Both the position numbers and the translations under genes were made by a program. Shown piece after piece: positions 1 through 7,932 of a stretch of 53,546 nt of DNA (positions are counted from its first letter, which is position 1; every line of letters begins with the position of its first letter). The DNA is from Chloroflexota bacterium (GTDB taxonomy: Bacteria > Chloroflexota > UBA6077 > CF-72), in contig JAFAZN010000431.1 in assembly GCA_019239775.1 (NCBI GenBank), positions 1-53,546 on the forward strand, read 5' to 3'. The notes beneath the pieces were generated by a model. It searched no databases and was not told the DNA's origin. It saw only the letters and a program-made list of their open reading frames with translations.

Positions 1-123
1 CCTGGCTGGGCGGATAGGGAGATAGATGGTCGCGGCGAATGCGCCGAGCATGGTAGCCCCGCCACCTGAGGCAATGCCGGCATTCCACTTGACAACATAC
101 AGACCAGTCGGTATGTTAGAGGC

Positions 124-474
124 ATGAACCAACTGGGTAGCGCCAGCAGCATCGGGCCTCACGGCAGTCACGCGTCGAACGTCGAGATGGCGGGCTTGAC
201 TGCCAGGAGCCATGCTGATGCACTGCATACCAACTGGTCGGAACCAAAGTTCGGAGGACTTCCCGTCGTGAACCGCTCGTCCGCGTCCGCTGCCCACCGA
301 GATCTTGGCGTCGTCGCCCGCGCCACCAACGGCCAACCACGCTCCTATCGACTCGCCCCGACGCCTGCTCAGAACGCCGCCTATCGGCGTCTGGCGGTCT
401 CGATTCTCGGTCTGGATGTGGCCAGCCTCGCAGGCGAGCTGCGCGCGCTGCGACCGATGGCGAAATCTGCCTGA
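124..474 (+). CDS. hypothetical protein, doubtful
   Basis: Unrecognised 116-residue reading frame starting at ATG 124. Its second half (from about residue 75) looks protein-like, with the stretch RLAPTPAQNAAYRRLAVSIL and an amphipathic Leu/Ala-rich tail, while the first half is low in hydrophobic structure. Third-position GC is roughly 70 percent, somewhat below the clear genes nearby. No convincing ribosome binding site precedes it. The opposite strand is also open through this stretch and off the left edge (residues such as VVKWNAGIASGGGATMLGAF can be read from about 83 down to 24), so a minus-strand gene cut by the window edge is an equal alternative. The stop codon is the first unit of a TGAT repeat. 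Confidence 0.27.
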   Translation: MNQLGSASSIGPHGSHASNVEMAGLTARSHADALHTNWSEPKFGGLPVVNRSSASAAHRDLGVVARATNGQPRSYRLAPTPAQNAAYRRLAVSILGLDVASLAGELRALRPMAKSA

Positions 475-511
475 TTGATTGATTGATTGATTGATCGAGC
501 GATCGAGCGAT
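472..511. repeat. tetranucleotide microsatellite (TGAT)6 plus CGAG/CGAT units
   Basis: Six perfect TGAT units (472-495) are followed by CGAG-CGAT-CGAG-CGAT (496-511), ten 4-bp units in all. The tract begins with the stop codon of the doubtful frame 124-474 and lies 40 bases upstream of the next small frame. Such tracts are prone to slipped-strand length change; here a change would alter the spacing upstream of 552, not a reading frame I can support. Confidence 0.85.
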
Positions 512-551
512 CTCCCAATTGTTTGAACTGATTGAACTGGAGCCAACACCA

Positions 552-761
552 ATGCAGTCATTCGATGCCCTTCAAACACTCGCCGATCAGCGTGTCCGTC
601 AGCGGCAGGCCGAGGCGGCGCACGAACGCTTGCTCAGCCAAACTCGCCGCCCTTCGCCTTCAGGTCTGCCTCCGCGCTCGCTTCTGGCGGCACTCGTCGA
701 GCCGATTCTGCGCATGCGCACGCAGCTCGCGCAGCTCGCGCAGCTCGCGGCTACCGCCTGA
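552..761 (+). CDS. small hypothetical protein, Leu/Ala-rich
   Basis: Unrecognised 69-residue protein beginning MQSFDALQTLADQ from ATG 552. A longer form from TTG 519 is possible but has no better initiation signal. It contains a charged helical stretch (QRQAEAAHERLL) and ends in a heptad-like QLAQLAQLA encoded by three perfect copies of a 9-bp unit (721-747). It runs towards, but does not reach, the convergent methyltransferase gene at 767. No domain or function can be assigned; small basic proteins of this sort are common in high-GC soil bacteria. Confidence 0.38.
   Translation: MQSFDALQTLADQRVRQRQAEAAHERLLSQTRRPSPSGLPPRSLLAALVEPILRMRTQLAQLAQLAATA
721..747. repeat. three tandem copies of CGCAGCTCG
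   Basis: Three perfect 9-bp units (721-729, 730-738, 739-747). Read on the plus strand they encode the repeated Ala-Gln-Leu of the small protein at 552-761. Being a multiple of three, copy-number change would keep the frame. Confidence 0.8.
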
Positions 762-766
762 GGTCT

Positions 767-1567
767 TTAGCGCCGCAGGCCGACGCCGCCGTACACGGCT
801 GACCGCGGCGGGTCGTCCATGAAGATGTCCTCGCTGCTCTCGGGGCGCCATAGCGGCAGGTGCACCACGCCAGGCTCGACAAGCTCGAGCCCATCAAAGA
901 AGCGCAAGATCTCGTCGCGGCTCCGCACGCTCAGCGGGATGTGCGCCGTACGCGCCAACGCCTCCATGTCACGCCGACGGTCCTCTGGCAGATGGTCGTA
1001 CGAGGCGTGGCTGATCGCAAGATAGCTCCCGGGCGCCATGACCTCGCGGAGGCACGCGACGATCGCCAGCGCCGCTTCCTCATCAAGCACAAAGTGCAGC
1101 GAGGCCAGCATCAAGACCGCCACGGGTTGGTCGAGCTGGAGTGTGGCGCGCAGCTCCTCTTGCGCCAGCACATCGAGCGGATGGCGCATGTCGCCGCGAA
1201 TCGCGATCGCGTTCGGTTGATCGCGGAGAAGCAACTGCCCGTGCGCCACGGTGATTGGATCGATGTCCACACACACGACCCTTGGCTCGCGGCCGACGGC
1301 CTGCGCAACCTGGTGCACGCTGCCGACGGTCGGGATGCCCGAGCCGAGGTCGAGATATTGCTCGATGCCCTGGTCGGCAAAGAAGCGCACCACGCGGCGG
1401 AGGAATGCCCGATTGGCCTGACTGATCAGTGGCATGTCTGGCTGGCCGGCGACGATGGTTCTGGCCGCCTCACGGTCGGCCGCAAAGTTGTTGCTACCGC
1501 CGAGCATGTAGTCATAAATCCGCGCCGAGTTGGGATGCTTGGAGGGATCGTCGTCAGTCACGGGCAT
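767..1567 (-). CDS. DUF574-type SAM-dependent methyltransferase
   Basis: 266 residues. The opening DDPSKHPNSARIYDYMLGGS, with its NxARIYDYxLGG pattern, is the hallmark of the S-adenosylmethionine methyltransferase family PF04672 (DUF574). A Rossmann motif LDLGSGIPT sits at residues 72-80, an acidic cofactor-ribose pair DID at 101-103, and a further motif RGDMR near 124-128. Length and order match the family, whose substrates are mostly unknown. The start is taken at ATG 1567, where the family N-terminus begins. It is divergent from the MetE-like gene, with 172 bases between them. Nothing nearby points to a specific substrate. Confidence 0.9.
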   Translation of the reverse strand: MPVTDDDPSKHPNSARIYDYMLGGSNNFAADREAARTIVAGQPDMPLISQANRAFLRRVVRFFADQGIEQYLDLGSGIPTVGSVHQVAQAVGREPRVVCVDIDPITVAHGQLLLRDQPNAIAIRGDMRHPLDVLAQEELRATLQLDQPVAVLMLASLHFVLDEEAALAIVACLREVMAPGSYLAISHASYDHLPEDRRRDMEALARTAHIPLSVRSRDEILRFFDGLELVEPGVVHLPLWRPESSEDIFMDDPPRSAVYGGVGLRR

Positions 1568-1666
1568 GCGCTTTCAGGAGTATCGCTGCTCCTGAGAAGA
1601 TACGTGCATGACCGCGCTCGAGGCCAAGCCACGCCAGGGAAGAGAGCGGCAGAGAGGGAGGTCGTG

Positions 1667-1695
1667 TTGACGTGCATAGGCCTGCCGGGTATGCT
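1667..1695 (+). promoter_or_regulatory. sigma70-like promoter for the MetE-like gene
   Basis: TTGACG (1667-1672) is separated by exactly 17 bases from TATGCT (1690-1695), matching five of six and four of six consensus positions. It lies in the divergent gap 1568-1739 and would give a leader of roughly 35-40 bases before the GTG start at 1740. This is inferred from sequence only. Confidence 0.5.
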
Positions 1696-1739
1696 CCACT
1701 GGGATCTCAGATGCCAGACTCAAGACTGCGGATACACGC

Positions 1740-2933
1740 GTGAAACGTAGTACCCAGCGCATTCTGACCACCCACTGCGGCCGGCTGCCGGATCCCAGCA
1801 TCATCGATGCCTTTCGCGAGGCGCGCGCGTCCGGTGACGAGGCCCACGCGGCCGAGCTTCTCCGTGCAGGTGTGGGTGAAATGCTCAAGGCCCAGGCGGA
1901 CTGCGGCGTCGACGTTCTTGGCGACGGCGAGTTTTACAAACTGGGATTCCGGGATGCTGAGTACTACAGCAGCCGGTGGTCGGGCATTACTCCGGTCGCG
2001 CTCGAGCCAGGCCAGCCATCCTGGTTCGGACAGTTTTCGCCGGAGATGCTGGATTCTCGCTTCACACGCTTTTTCGCGTTTGCAGATGAGCACGGCATGT
2101 TCCCCGAGACGGGAGGGCGCCGCGTCATGCCAACGGGTACCCGCGTCACCATTACCGAGCCGCTCAAGTACCGCGGGCAAGGGTCAATTCGAAAAGAACT
2201 CGAGCTCGTGCGGCAGGCATTCGAGGCGGCAGGAGTTGACCGTACGGAGGCGTTTTACCCGCAGCTCGCGCCCGGCTGGCTCGGGCACTTCGTGTTCAAC
2301 GCCTACTATTCGAATGCCGAGGAGTACTGGTACGCGCTCGCCGAGACCTGGCGGGGAGAATACGAGGCGGTCGTCGACGCTGGATTCATCCTCCAGTTGG
2401 ATGATCCTGCGCTGGCGGATAAGTTCTACATGTTCAATCCGCCACTCAGCATCGAGGACTACCGCAAGGATGCTGCACTCCGAGTGGAGGCAACCAATCA
2501 CGCGCTCCGCAACATTCCGGAGGATCGCGTGCGCTACCACGTGTGCTGGGGCAGCTGGCACTTCCCGCATACGACCGATATTCCGTTTCAGCACATCGTC
2601 GATCTGTTGCTGAAAGTCAAGGCGCAGGCGTACTCGATCGAGGCGAGCAACGTGCGACACATGGCCGACTACCGGGTCTGGGAAGACGTGAAGTTACCGG
2701 AGGGAAAGATCTTGATTCCGGGTGTGGTCGGCCATGCCACCAGCAACCTGGTGGAGTCCCCGGAGGTCATTGCGGACAGACTTGTGCAATACGCCAAACT
2801 GGTGGGCCGAGAGAACCTGATGGCCGGCACCGACTGCGGCCTCGGCGGCCGCTGTCACCCCGACGTGGCGTGGGCCAAACTCCGCGCCCTCTCCGAAGGC
2901 GCCGCACTAGCCACACAACGTCTCTGGCGTTAA
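1740..2933 (+). CDS. cobalamin-independent methionine synthase-like protein (MetE C-terminal domain only)
   Basis: 397 residues from a GTG start. The protein resembles only the C-terminal catalytic barrel of MetE (full MetE is about 750 residues). Zinc-ligand positions are visible: His267 and Cys269 in YHVCWG, Glu301 in SIEASN and Cys366 in GTDCGLG. The N-terminal motif RILTTHCGRLPDP is typical of stand-alone core proteins of this family, some of which transfer methyl groups from donors other than methyltetrahydrofolate. A sigma70-like promoter precedes it. There is no methionine-pathway gene next to it, so methyl transfer is well supported but the donor, and a role in methionine synthesis, are not. 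Confidence 0.82.
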   Translation: MKRSTQRILTTHCGRLPDPSIIDAFREARASGDEAHAAELLRAGVGEMLKAQADCGVDVLGDGEFYKLGFRDAEYYSSRWSGITPVALEPGQPSWFGQFSPEMLDSRFTRFFAFADEHGMFPETGGRRVMPTGTRVTITEPLKYRGQGSIRKELELVRQAFEAAGVDRTEAFYPQLAPGWLGHFVFNAYYSNAEEYWYALAETWRGEYEAVVDAGFILQLDDPALADKFYMFNPPLSIEDYRKDAALRVEATNHALRNIPEDRVRYHVCWGSWHFPHTTDIPFQHIVDLLLKVKAQAYSIEASNVRHMADYRVWEDVKLPEGKILIPGVVGHATSNLVESPEVIADRLVQYAKLVGRENLMAGTDCGLGGRCHPDVAWAKLRALSEGAALATQRLWR

Positions 2934-3003
2934 GCAGCGGCCAGAAAGGTCAGCGTCGACGGCAGCCTGCCGCCGCCGTTGAGAAAATGGTGCGGCACAG
3001 GGA

Positions 3004-4782
3004 CTAGGAATGTGCCATGCGCGCGCGGAGGTGCGTGGTAGCATCCAGGTCCAGCGTGAAGCGGCGACCGTCCTGGTGGATGACAACGCCGTAATCGCGT
3101 TCGGCGGACTCCAGCGAGACGTAACCGGCGCGAACGTCCGCCAGGACACGCCGCGGGTCTCGCTCCAGCGGCGAGTAGAAGCCTCCGCCGCCCCCGACGT
3201 GCGTCACGTAGCTGTCACCTTCGTTCAGTCGGAGCGGTTTCACTTTGCCGGAGGGAAACGTCTCAACCCGACCGTCCGCGCGCTCTACCGTTACTCCGTT
3301 GGGTGAACCGGCGAGGCCGCTCAACAGCCCCCACGGTGGACACTGGGTACGCTCGATCTGACTCTGGTACATGGCGGGCGTCAGCAGTTCGATCTGCTGC
3401 ACCACGCCGAGACCGCCACGGAACCGTCCGGGTCCACCGGAGTCGGGCCGCAGCGCGCGTTGCAGGCATACCACCGGGGCCTTCGCCTCGCTCGCCTCGA
3501 CGGGCGTGTTGTGCGTATCACCGTCGTTGACGCACACGGTTGCGCTCATGCCGTCCTCGTCGAACTTGGCGCCCCAACCACCCCCGGCGAGACCGACGCC
3601 GGCGCCGGACCCGATCGACAGGTTACCGGTCCGTGGATCGATGTAGCCGTAGGTGCCGCCGGCGCACAGGTCATCGTGACTGCCGGCGATAACGCGCTCC
3701 GGGCAGGCGGGTGCAAGGGCTTTGAAGATGGTATCGACGACCGTTTGCGGGATCGTCATCCACCAGCGCATGGCGGCGGGTTTGGTCGCGCTGATGACGC
3801 GTCCAGGCGGCAGGATGATGTTGACCGGGCGGAACGAACCATCGTTGATTGGCAGCAGCAGCGGGGTCGTCAGGAACTTGAATGCGACTTGCGCTGCAGA
3901 CCTGCCGGCGGTAGGTCCGGAGTTGAAATAGCCGGCGACCTGGCCGCCAACACCTGAGAGGTCGATGGTCATTTCGTCGTCGCGGACCTCGATGCGCACG
4001 TTGACTGGGATCCGCTTGTCGATCGCCACCGCGTCGTCGTCCATGAAGGACTGCGCTTCATAAACGCCGTCGGGAATCTCGCGCACGGCGGCACGCGCCG
4101 CGCGTTCGCTCTGGGCGAAGATCTCTCGAACGCTGGCGTTGAAGGACTCATTCCCGTATCGCTCGAGCAGGGGTGTGAGGCGGCGTTCGCCTGTCCGAAT
4201 CGATGCGATCTGGGCGCGGAAATCGCCCATCGCCCGATCCGGTGCACGTACGTTCGCGCGAATCAGCGCGGTCAGCTCCGGATCCTGGACGCCGCGTTTG
4301 AAGATCTTGACGAACGGCAGCTGCAGGCCTTCGGAGTAGATGTCGCGCGTGACGCCACCCAGGACGCCGCCCACGTCTGGCCAGTGCGCCATCGACGACG
4401 AAAACGCCACCAGCTCACCATCGTTGAACACCGGAAGCGTGAAGATCATGTGGTTCAGGTGGCTGCCCATGACGTAGCCGTCGTTGGTAAGCAGGATGTC
4501 GCCAGGCTCGATATTTTTCCGTCCCCAGTGTGCGAGTTTCGCCTTGATCGCATCGGCAAGACCGCGGATGAACATGGGCAGCCCCAGGCCGATGCTGATG
4601 GTGTTGCCGTCGGCGTCGAACAGGCCGACGGTGAAGTCCTCGGCCTCGTAGATCACCTGGTTGTAGGCGGTGCGCATCAGGTTGGTTTTCATCTCCTCGG
4701 TGATGGAGACGACCGCGCTTCGGATCACTTCGACGGTGAATGCGTCGACGGACTCGTGTTTTTTCAGGAGAGGGGTGGCCAT
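3004..4782 (-). CDS. hydantoinase B / 5-oxoprolinase beta-type subunit
   Basis: 592 residues, close to the usual HyuB length. The N-terminus (VEVIRSAVVSITEEMKTNL) and the conserved GDILLTNDGYVMGSHLNHM region near residues 94-112 are typical of the HyuB family, as is the glycine-rich C-terminal stretch THVGGGGGFYSPLERDP. HyuB normally works with an ATP-dependent HyuA subunit to open hydantoin or oxoproline-type rings. No hyuA is in the window, so the partner must be encoded elsewhere or the protein acts alone or with another partner. Start ATG 4782 gives the family N-terminus. The gene is divergent from the small possible regulator at 4831 and convergent with the MetE-like gene. Confidence 0.9.
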   Translation of the reverse strand: MATPLLKKHESVDAFTVEVIRSAVVSITEEMKTNLMRTAYNQVIYEAEDFTVGLFDADGNTISIGLGLPMFIRGLADAIKAKLAHWGRKNIEPGDILLTNDGYVMGSHLNHMIFTLPVFNDGELVAFSSSMAHWPDVGGVLGGVTRDIYSEGLQLPFVKIFKRGVQDPELTALIRANVRAPDRAMGDFRAQIASIRTGERRLTPLLERYGNESFNASVREIFAQSERAARAAVREIPDGVYEAQSFMDDDAVAIDKRIPVNVRIEVRDDEMTIDLSGVGGQVAGYFNSGPTAGRSAAQVAFKFLTTPLLLPINDGSFRPVNIILPPGRVISATKPAAMRWWMTIPQTVVDTIFKALAPACPERVIAGSHDDLCAGGTYGYIDPRTGNLSIGSGAGVGLAGGGWGAKFDEDGMSATVCVNDGDTHNTPVEASEAKAPVVCLQRALRPDSGGPGRFRGGLGVVQQIELLTPAMYQSQIERTQCPPWGLLSGLAGSPNGVTVERADGRVETFPSGKVKPLRLNEGDSYVTHVGGGGGFYSPLERDPRRVLADVRAGYVSLESAERDYGVVIHQDGRRFTLDLDATTHLRARMAHS

Positions 4783-4807
4783 TTGTCTGCTGTCTGCTCT
4801 GTTCGAT

Positions 4808-4820
4808 GTGTACGATATAC
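4808..4820. promoter_or_regulatory. possible operator, imperfect palindrome GTGTACGATATAC
   Basis: In the 48-base gap between the divergent starts of the hydantoinase gene (4782) and the small winged-helix-like gene (4831) lies GTGTA-CGA-TATAC, an imperfect dyad. The position suits a regulator controlling both genes. One instance only, so weak. Confidence 0.25.
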
Positions 4821-4830
4821 GGTTACCGAC

Positions 4831-5145
4831 GTGGCCGATGTTCGTGCTGAGGTCCTAAGCGTGCTCGGCAGGCGCGCACGGTTCGTGGCGGAGCTTGCTC
4901 ACGTGGTGCACGCCGATGCTCTTTCGCTCGAGCGGGCGTTGGGGGAGCTCGAGCAGGACGGAGCTGTGCTCGTGCGCGAGCAGTACTGTGGGGACCCACA
5001 CCTCGTTGGCACCGACTTGCGCATCGCTGCACTCATGCCGCAGTCGGATCAGGGCGGCGACGCGCTCGCCACTGCGAATGCGCAGATTGAGGCCACATGG
5101 CAGCGCTGGCTCGGCGAGTATCTCGCGAGTCATCGCTGCACGTAG
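4831..5145 (+). CDS. small protein, possible winged-helix regulator
   Basis: 104 residues from GTG 4831. An open frame also extends upstream, but that part lies antisense to the hydantoinase gene. The sequence VLGRRARFVAELAHVVHADALSLERALGELEQDGAVLVREQ has the helix-turn-helix and wing layout of small winged-helix proteins: a recognition-like helix followed by a strand with a conserved-looking Glu-Gln-Asp-Gly turn. It ends with a WQRWLGEYL helix. Divergent position beside the hydantoinase gene suggests a local regulator. I do not recognise the family, and the function is inferred from fold pattern and position. Confidence 0.5.
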   Translation: MADVRAEVLSVLGRRARFVAELAHVVHADALSLERALGELEQDGAVLVREQYCGDPHLVGTDLRIAALMPQSDQGGDALATANAQIEATWQRWLGEYLASHRCT

Positions 5146-5146
5146 C

Positions 5147-5236
5147 GCGCGCGCTGGGGACGACCGCGCGCAGCGCAGGAGAGTTGCACTCCATGCCGTG
5201 AGGCAACGCTCGGTAGAGAGCAGCCCGGAGGGGCTG
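5147..5236. terminator. hairpins in convergent gap, possible terminator
   Basis: The 107-base gap between convergent genes holds two hairpins: GCGCGCG (5147-5153) with CGCGCGC (5165-5171), and CAGCCC (5221-5226) with GGGCTG (5231-5236) around a four-base loop. Neither is followed by a clear T tract on either strand, so termination is inferred from position. Confidence 0.35.
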
Positions 5237-5252
5237 GACTCGGTGGAGCGAG

Positions 5253-6209
5253 CTAGGTGCCGGTTGTTTCGCGGAGCAGGTGTGCTTCTTGCGGTCGGTT
5301 GCGGCGGACGGCTTCGTGGTTCACACTGTCCTGGCCCATATAGATGCCGCGCTCCCAGGTGCGCTTGAGCGGGTCCTCTACTTTGAGCGCCATGCGACCG
5401 ATGCCGTGGATCAAGATTTCAACCGTCTCGCCGTCCTGCACCGGTCCCAGCCCTTCGTGATTGGTGCCGCAGCAGATCAGGTCGCCGGAGCGCAGGGTCA
5501 AGGTGCGTGAGGCGAAGGCAATCAGCTCCGGTACGCGATGCTCCATGTCATCGGTGTTGTAGTTGTGGCGCAGTTGGCCGTCATTCCAGAACTGGACCCA
5601 GAGGTCATTGGGGTTCTGGATTTCGTCAGCGGTGGTAATGCAAGGTCCGATTGGCAGGAACGTGTCGAACGACTTGCCCAGCCACGTGCCGCGGCCCCAG
5701 GTGGAGCGACCCTCGCCACGTCCGGTGATGTCCATCATGCCGGTGTAGCCGAAGACGGCTGTGCGCCAGTCCGATTCCGCGACGTTGCGGACCGGACCTT
5801 TGAGAACAACGCCAAGCTCCGCCTCGTGCATGAACATCCACGGAACGGTGTAGTTAGGCAGGCGAATGGTATCGCCAGGTCCAACGACCGCATCCGGATT
5901 CTTGAGAAACATGTTCAGCGGGCGGGCTTCGCGCTGCGCGTGTTCCCAGTAATTGGCGATGCAGCACATGACTTTGCTGGGACGCGGCAGCGGCGCCGTG
6001 AGCCTGACACCGTCGAGCGCGATTCGCGCACCGGTCTGAATTGCGCGCTCCAATGCGGGCTGCAGCGAGTCGAACCCGTCGATGAGCGCTTCCATGCGCG
6101 CTTGAGGCGTGGCCGCCGAAGGAACCACGGGGTCGAGATCCACGACGGCATCGTCGACCAGTGCTCCTGGCACCACCCGGGCGTCTCGCTCGAAGAGCAC
6201 GAGCTTCAT
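5253..6209 (-). CDS. fumarylacetoacetate hydrolase (FAH) family protein, catalytic type
   Basis: 318 residues from ATG 6209, chosen because MKLVLFERDARVV matches the start of its neighbour. FAH-fold enzymes hydrolyse or decarboxylate 2-keto acids, often after meta ring cleavage, using a divalent metal. The metal ligands are present: Glu129 and Glu131 in MHEAELGVV and Asp160 in MMDITGRG. The C-terminus has about 40 extra residues compared with the neighbour. Its start overlaps the stop of the upstream FAH gene by ATGA, so the two should be translationally coupled. Substrate unknown; the adjoining extradiol enzymes suggest a ring-cleavage product. Confidence 0.88.
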   Translation of the reverse strand: MKLVLFERDARVVPGALVDDAVVDLDPVVPSAATPQARMEALIDGFDSLQPALERAIQTGARIALDGVRLTAPLPRPSKVMCCIANYWEHAQREARPLNMFLKNPDAVVGPGDTIRLPNYTVPWMFMHEAELGVVLKGPVRNVAESDWRTAVFGYTGMMDITGRGEGRSTWGRGTWLGKSFDTFLPIGPCITTADEIQNPNDLWVQFWNDGQLRHNYNTDDMEHRVPELIAFASRTLTLRSGDLICCGTNHEGLGPVQDGETVEILIHGIGRMALKVEDPLKRTWERGIYMGQDSVNHEAVRRNRPQEAHLLRETTGT

Positions 6210-7030
6210 ACGCCACTCCCGACCGTCGCTGCGACATTCACCGCCAGGCGGCCAATGCCATCGATCTCCACTTCCACACCATCGCCATCGCTCAGCGGGC
6301 GCTGGCCCTGCGGGCTGCTGCCACACACCAGCACGTCACCTGCATGGAGCGTCATCACCGTCGTCACAAATTCTAGTTGCTCGCCAATCGGATGGCTGGC
6401 ATCGGCGATGAGAAAGTCCTGTGCTGGTGTGCCGTTCTGCCGGGAGTGAACGCGCAGCTGCGTCGGATCGGGGATCTCGTCGAGCGTGACGATACAGGGA
6501 CCAATGGGACCGAGCGTGTCCGCTTTGGACAGCCAGTAGTCCCGGCCGAACTGTTGATCGCCCCGCGCCATGACATCGATGACACACGTGTAGCCGAAGA
6601 CCGCGCGCTGCCACTCGGCGGCCGGTATGTTCTTGGCTGGACCGCGCATGACAAGGCCGAGCGCAGCCTGCGGCACGAACTGCCACTTGCCATCGACCGA
6701 CGGGAGTCGCACGGTCTCGCCAGGCCCGACCACCGATTCGGCGCTTTTCAACGTTGCCAGTAACGATGGCACCGGCTCGGCCGCTCCGTAGGTGGCGGTG
6801 GTCACTACGATCTTGCCCGGTCGGTGCACCGGCGGCAGCAGTCGGACCTGCGCGAGCGGGATCGCCGCATCCAGGCGCGGCCGTGCGCTCTCAGACGTCG
6901 CGATCAGCTGCTGTAGCTGTTCCTGCGGGGTGTCACCGATTGGCGGGTTCTCCAGGGGGAACACCGTCTCGTCGCGAAGGACACCATAGGCCGCGGGCTG
7001 GCCGGACCTTTCGAAGAGCACGAACTTCAT
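6206..7030 (-). CDS. FAH family protein lacking the metal-binding glutamates
   Basis: 274 residues, clearly homologous to the next gene (shared RLP, GP-x-x-N, W-x-x-AVFGYT and GPCI motifs). Where the partner has HEAELG, this one has PQAALG at residues 120-125, so both metal-ligand Glu residues are replaced (Gln121 and Ala123). The downstream Asp152 remains. It is therefore likely inactive by the usual FAH mechanism, or uses another one, and could be a structural or regulatory partner in a heteromer. It lies 23 bases after the VOC gene and overlaps the following FAH start by ATGA. Confidence 0.85.
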   Translation of the reverse strand: MKFVLFERSGQPAAYGVLRDETVFPLENPPIGDTPQEQLQQLIATSESARPRLDAAIPLAQVRLLPPVHRPGKIVVTTATYGAAEPVPSLLATLKSAESVVGPGETVRLPSVDGKWQFVPQAALGLVMRGPAKNIPAAEWQRAVFGYTCVIDVMARGDQQFGRDYWLSKADTLGPIGPCIVTLDEIPDPTQLRVHSRQNGTPAQDFLIADASHPIGEQLEFVTTVMTLHAGDVLVCGSSPQGQRPLSDGDGVEVEIDGIGRLAVNVAATVGSGV

Positions 7031-7053
7031 TCAGGCACCATTGAAAAGGCCAA

Positions 7054-7917
7054 TCATGCCCGGCCGCCACCTGGTCCGGATTGACCGACCGTTTTCCACT
7101 GGTCGGCGATGGGCGGATTGCGAAGCTTCGGAACGTAATCAGGCGCCGTAATCTGTTCGACCTCGGCGGTGTACTCGATGGTGTTGTTTTCCGGATCTCT
7201 GTAGTAGGAGAACAGGTTGTTGCCGGCCAGATGCCGACCTGGTCCCCATACTCGCGGAATGCCCCGTTCGCCCGCGTAAAACACCGCCTTCATCCACTCT
7301 TCCCAGTTGCGGATCTCGAACGCCGCGTGGTTGAAACCCGGCTGGCCGTTCGGCGTCTTGATGAACGCGAGCGAGTGGTGGTTGGCGTTGCACCTGAAAA
7401 ACGTCATGAAGTCCGCGAGCTGGTCGGTGAGCCTGAATCCAAGCACGTCGCGATAGAAGGACTCCAGGGCCACGCGGTCGTTCGCTTCGAGCACCACGTG
7501 GTTGAGGCCCACCGGCTTGACGTCCCGAAAACCATAGGCGTCGGAGACGGTGTCGACCCCGCTGATAAGTTCGACCAGGTTGCCTTCAGGGTCGCAGAAG
7601 CGCATCGCTTTCGCCACGCCGGGTTCGAGGCCAGCAGTGGGTGGCATGACGATGTTGAGGCCACGGGCGGCGAGCTCATCGGCTGCGCGGTCCAGCTCTT
7701 CCGCGGAGGCGACCTCCAGGGCGAAGTGGTGCAACCCTGGGGATTCGGCCGAATGGAGTGTTAGCACGTGGTGGTCCGGGCCATCGGCGCGGAAGAACAT
7801 CTCGCCACCGTGTTCGTCGATGCGATCCAGGCCCCAACGGTCGTTGTAAAACTCGGCCTGGGTGCTGAGGTTCTGCGCGCGAAAACCAACATGCGCGAGC
7901 TTCGTGACGGAGACCAT
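7054..7917 (-). CDS. VOC-family type I extradiol dioxygenase-like protein
   Basis: 287 residues from ATG 7917. The upstream GTG 7923 is less likely because GGAG lies nine bases before ATG 7917, and the paralogue starts at the same point (MVxVTxLAHVG). Two vicinal-oxygen-chelate modules are seen, residues 5-120 and 135-255. Iron-ligand candidates in the second module are His140 (LNHVVLE), His180 or His181 (NHHSLAF) and Glu248 (NNTIEYTAE), matching the catechol 2,3-dioxygenase pattern. It probably opens a catecholic ring next to the hydroxyls, and the adjoining FAH genes would act on the product. Substrate unknown. Confidence 0.86.
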   Translation of the reverse strand: MVSVTKLAHVGFRAQNLSTQAEFYNDRWGLDRIDEHGGEMFFRADGPDHHVLTLHSAESPGLHHFALEVASAEELDRAADELAARGLNIVMPPTAGLEPGVAKAMRFCDPEGNLVELISGVDTVSDAYGFRDVKPVGLNHVVLEANDRVALESFYRDVLGFRLTDQLADFMTFFRCNANHHSLAFIKTPNGQPGFNHAAFEIRNWEEWMKAVFYAGERGIPRVWGPGRHLAGNNLFSYYRDPENNTIEYTAEVEQITAPDYVPKLRNPPIADQWKTVGQSGPGGGRA

Positions 7918-7932
7918 GCTCACTCGCTCCTG

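Noticed and set aside
860..1750. Long plus-strand open frame (296 codons) through the methyltransferase region
   Set aside because: It is antisense to the clear DUF574 methyltransferase and has an unusual His/Arg/Asp-rich composition; open antisense frames are expected in GC-rich genes.
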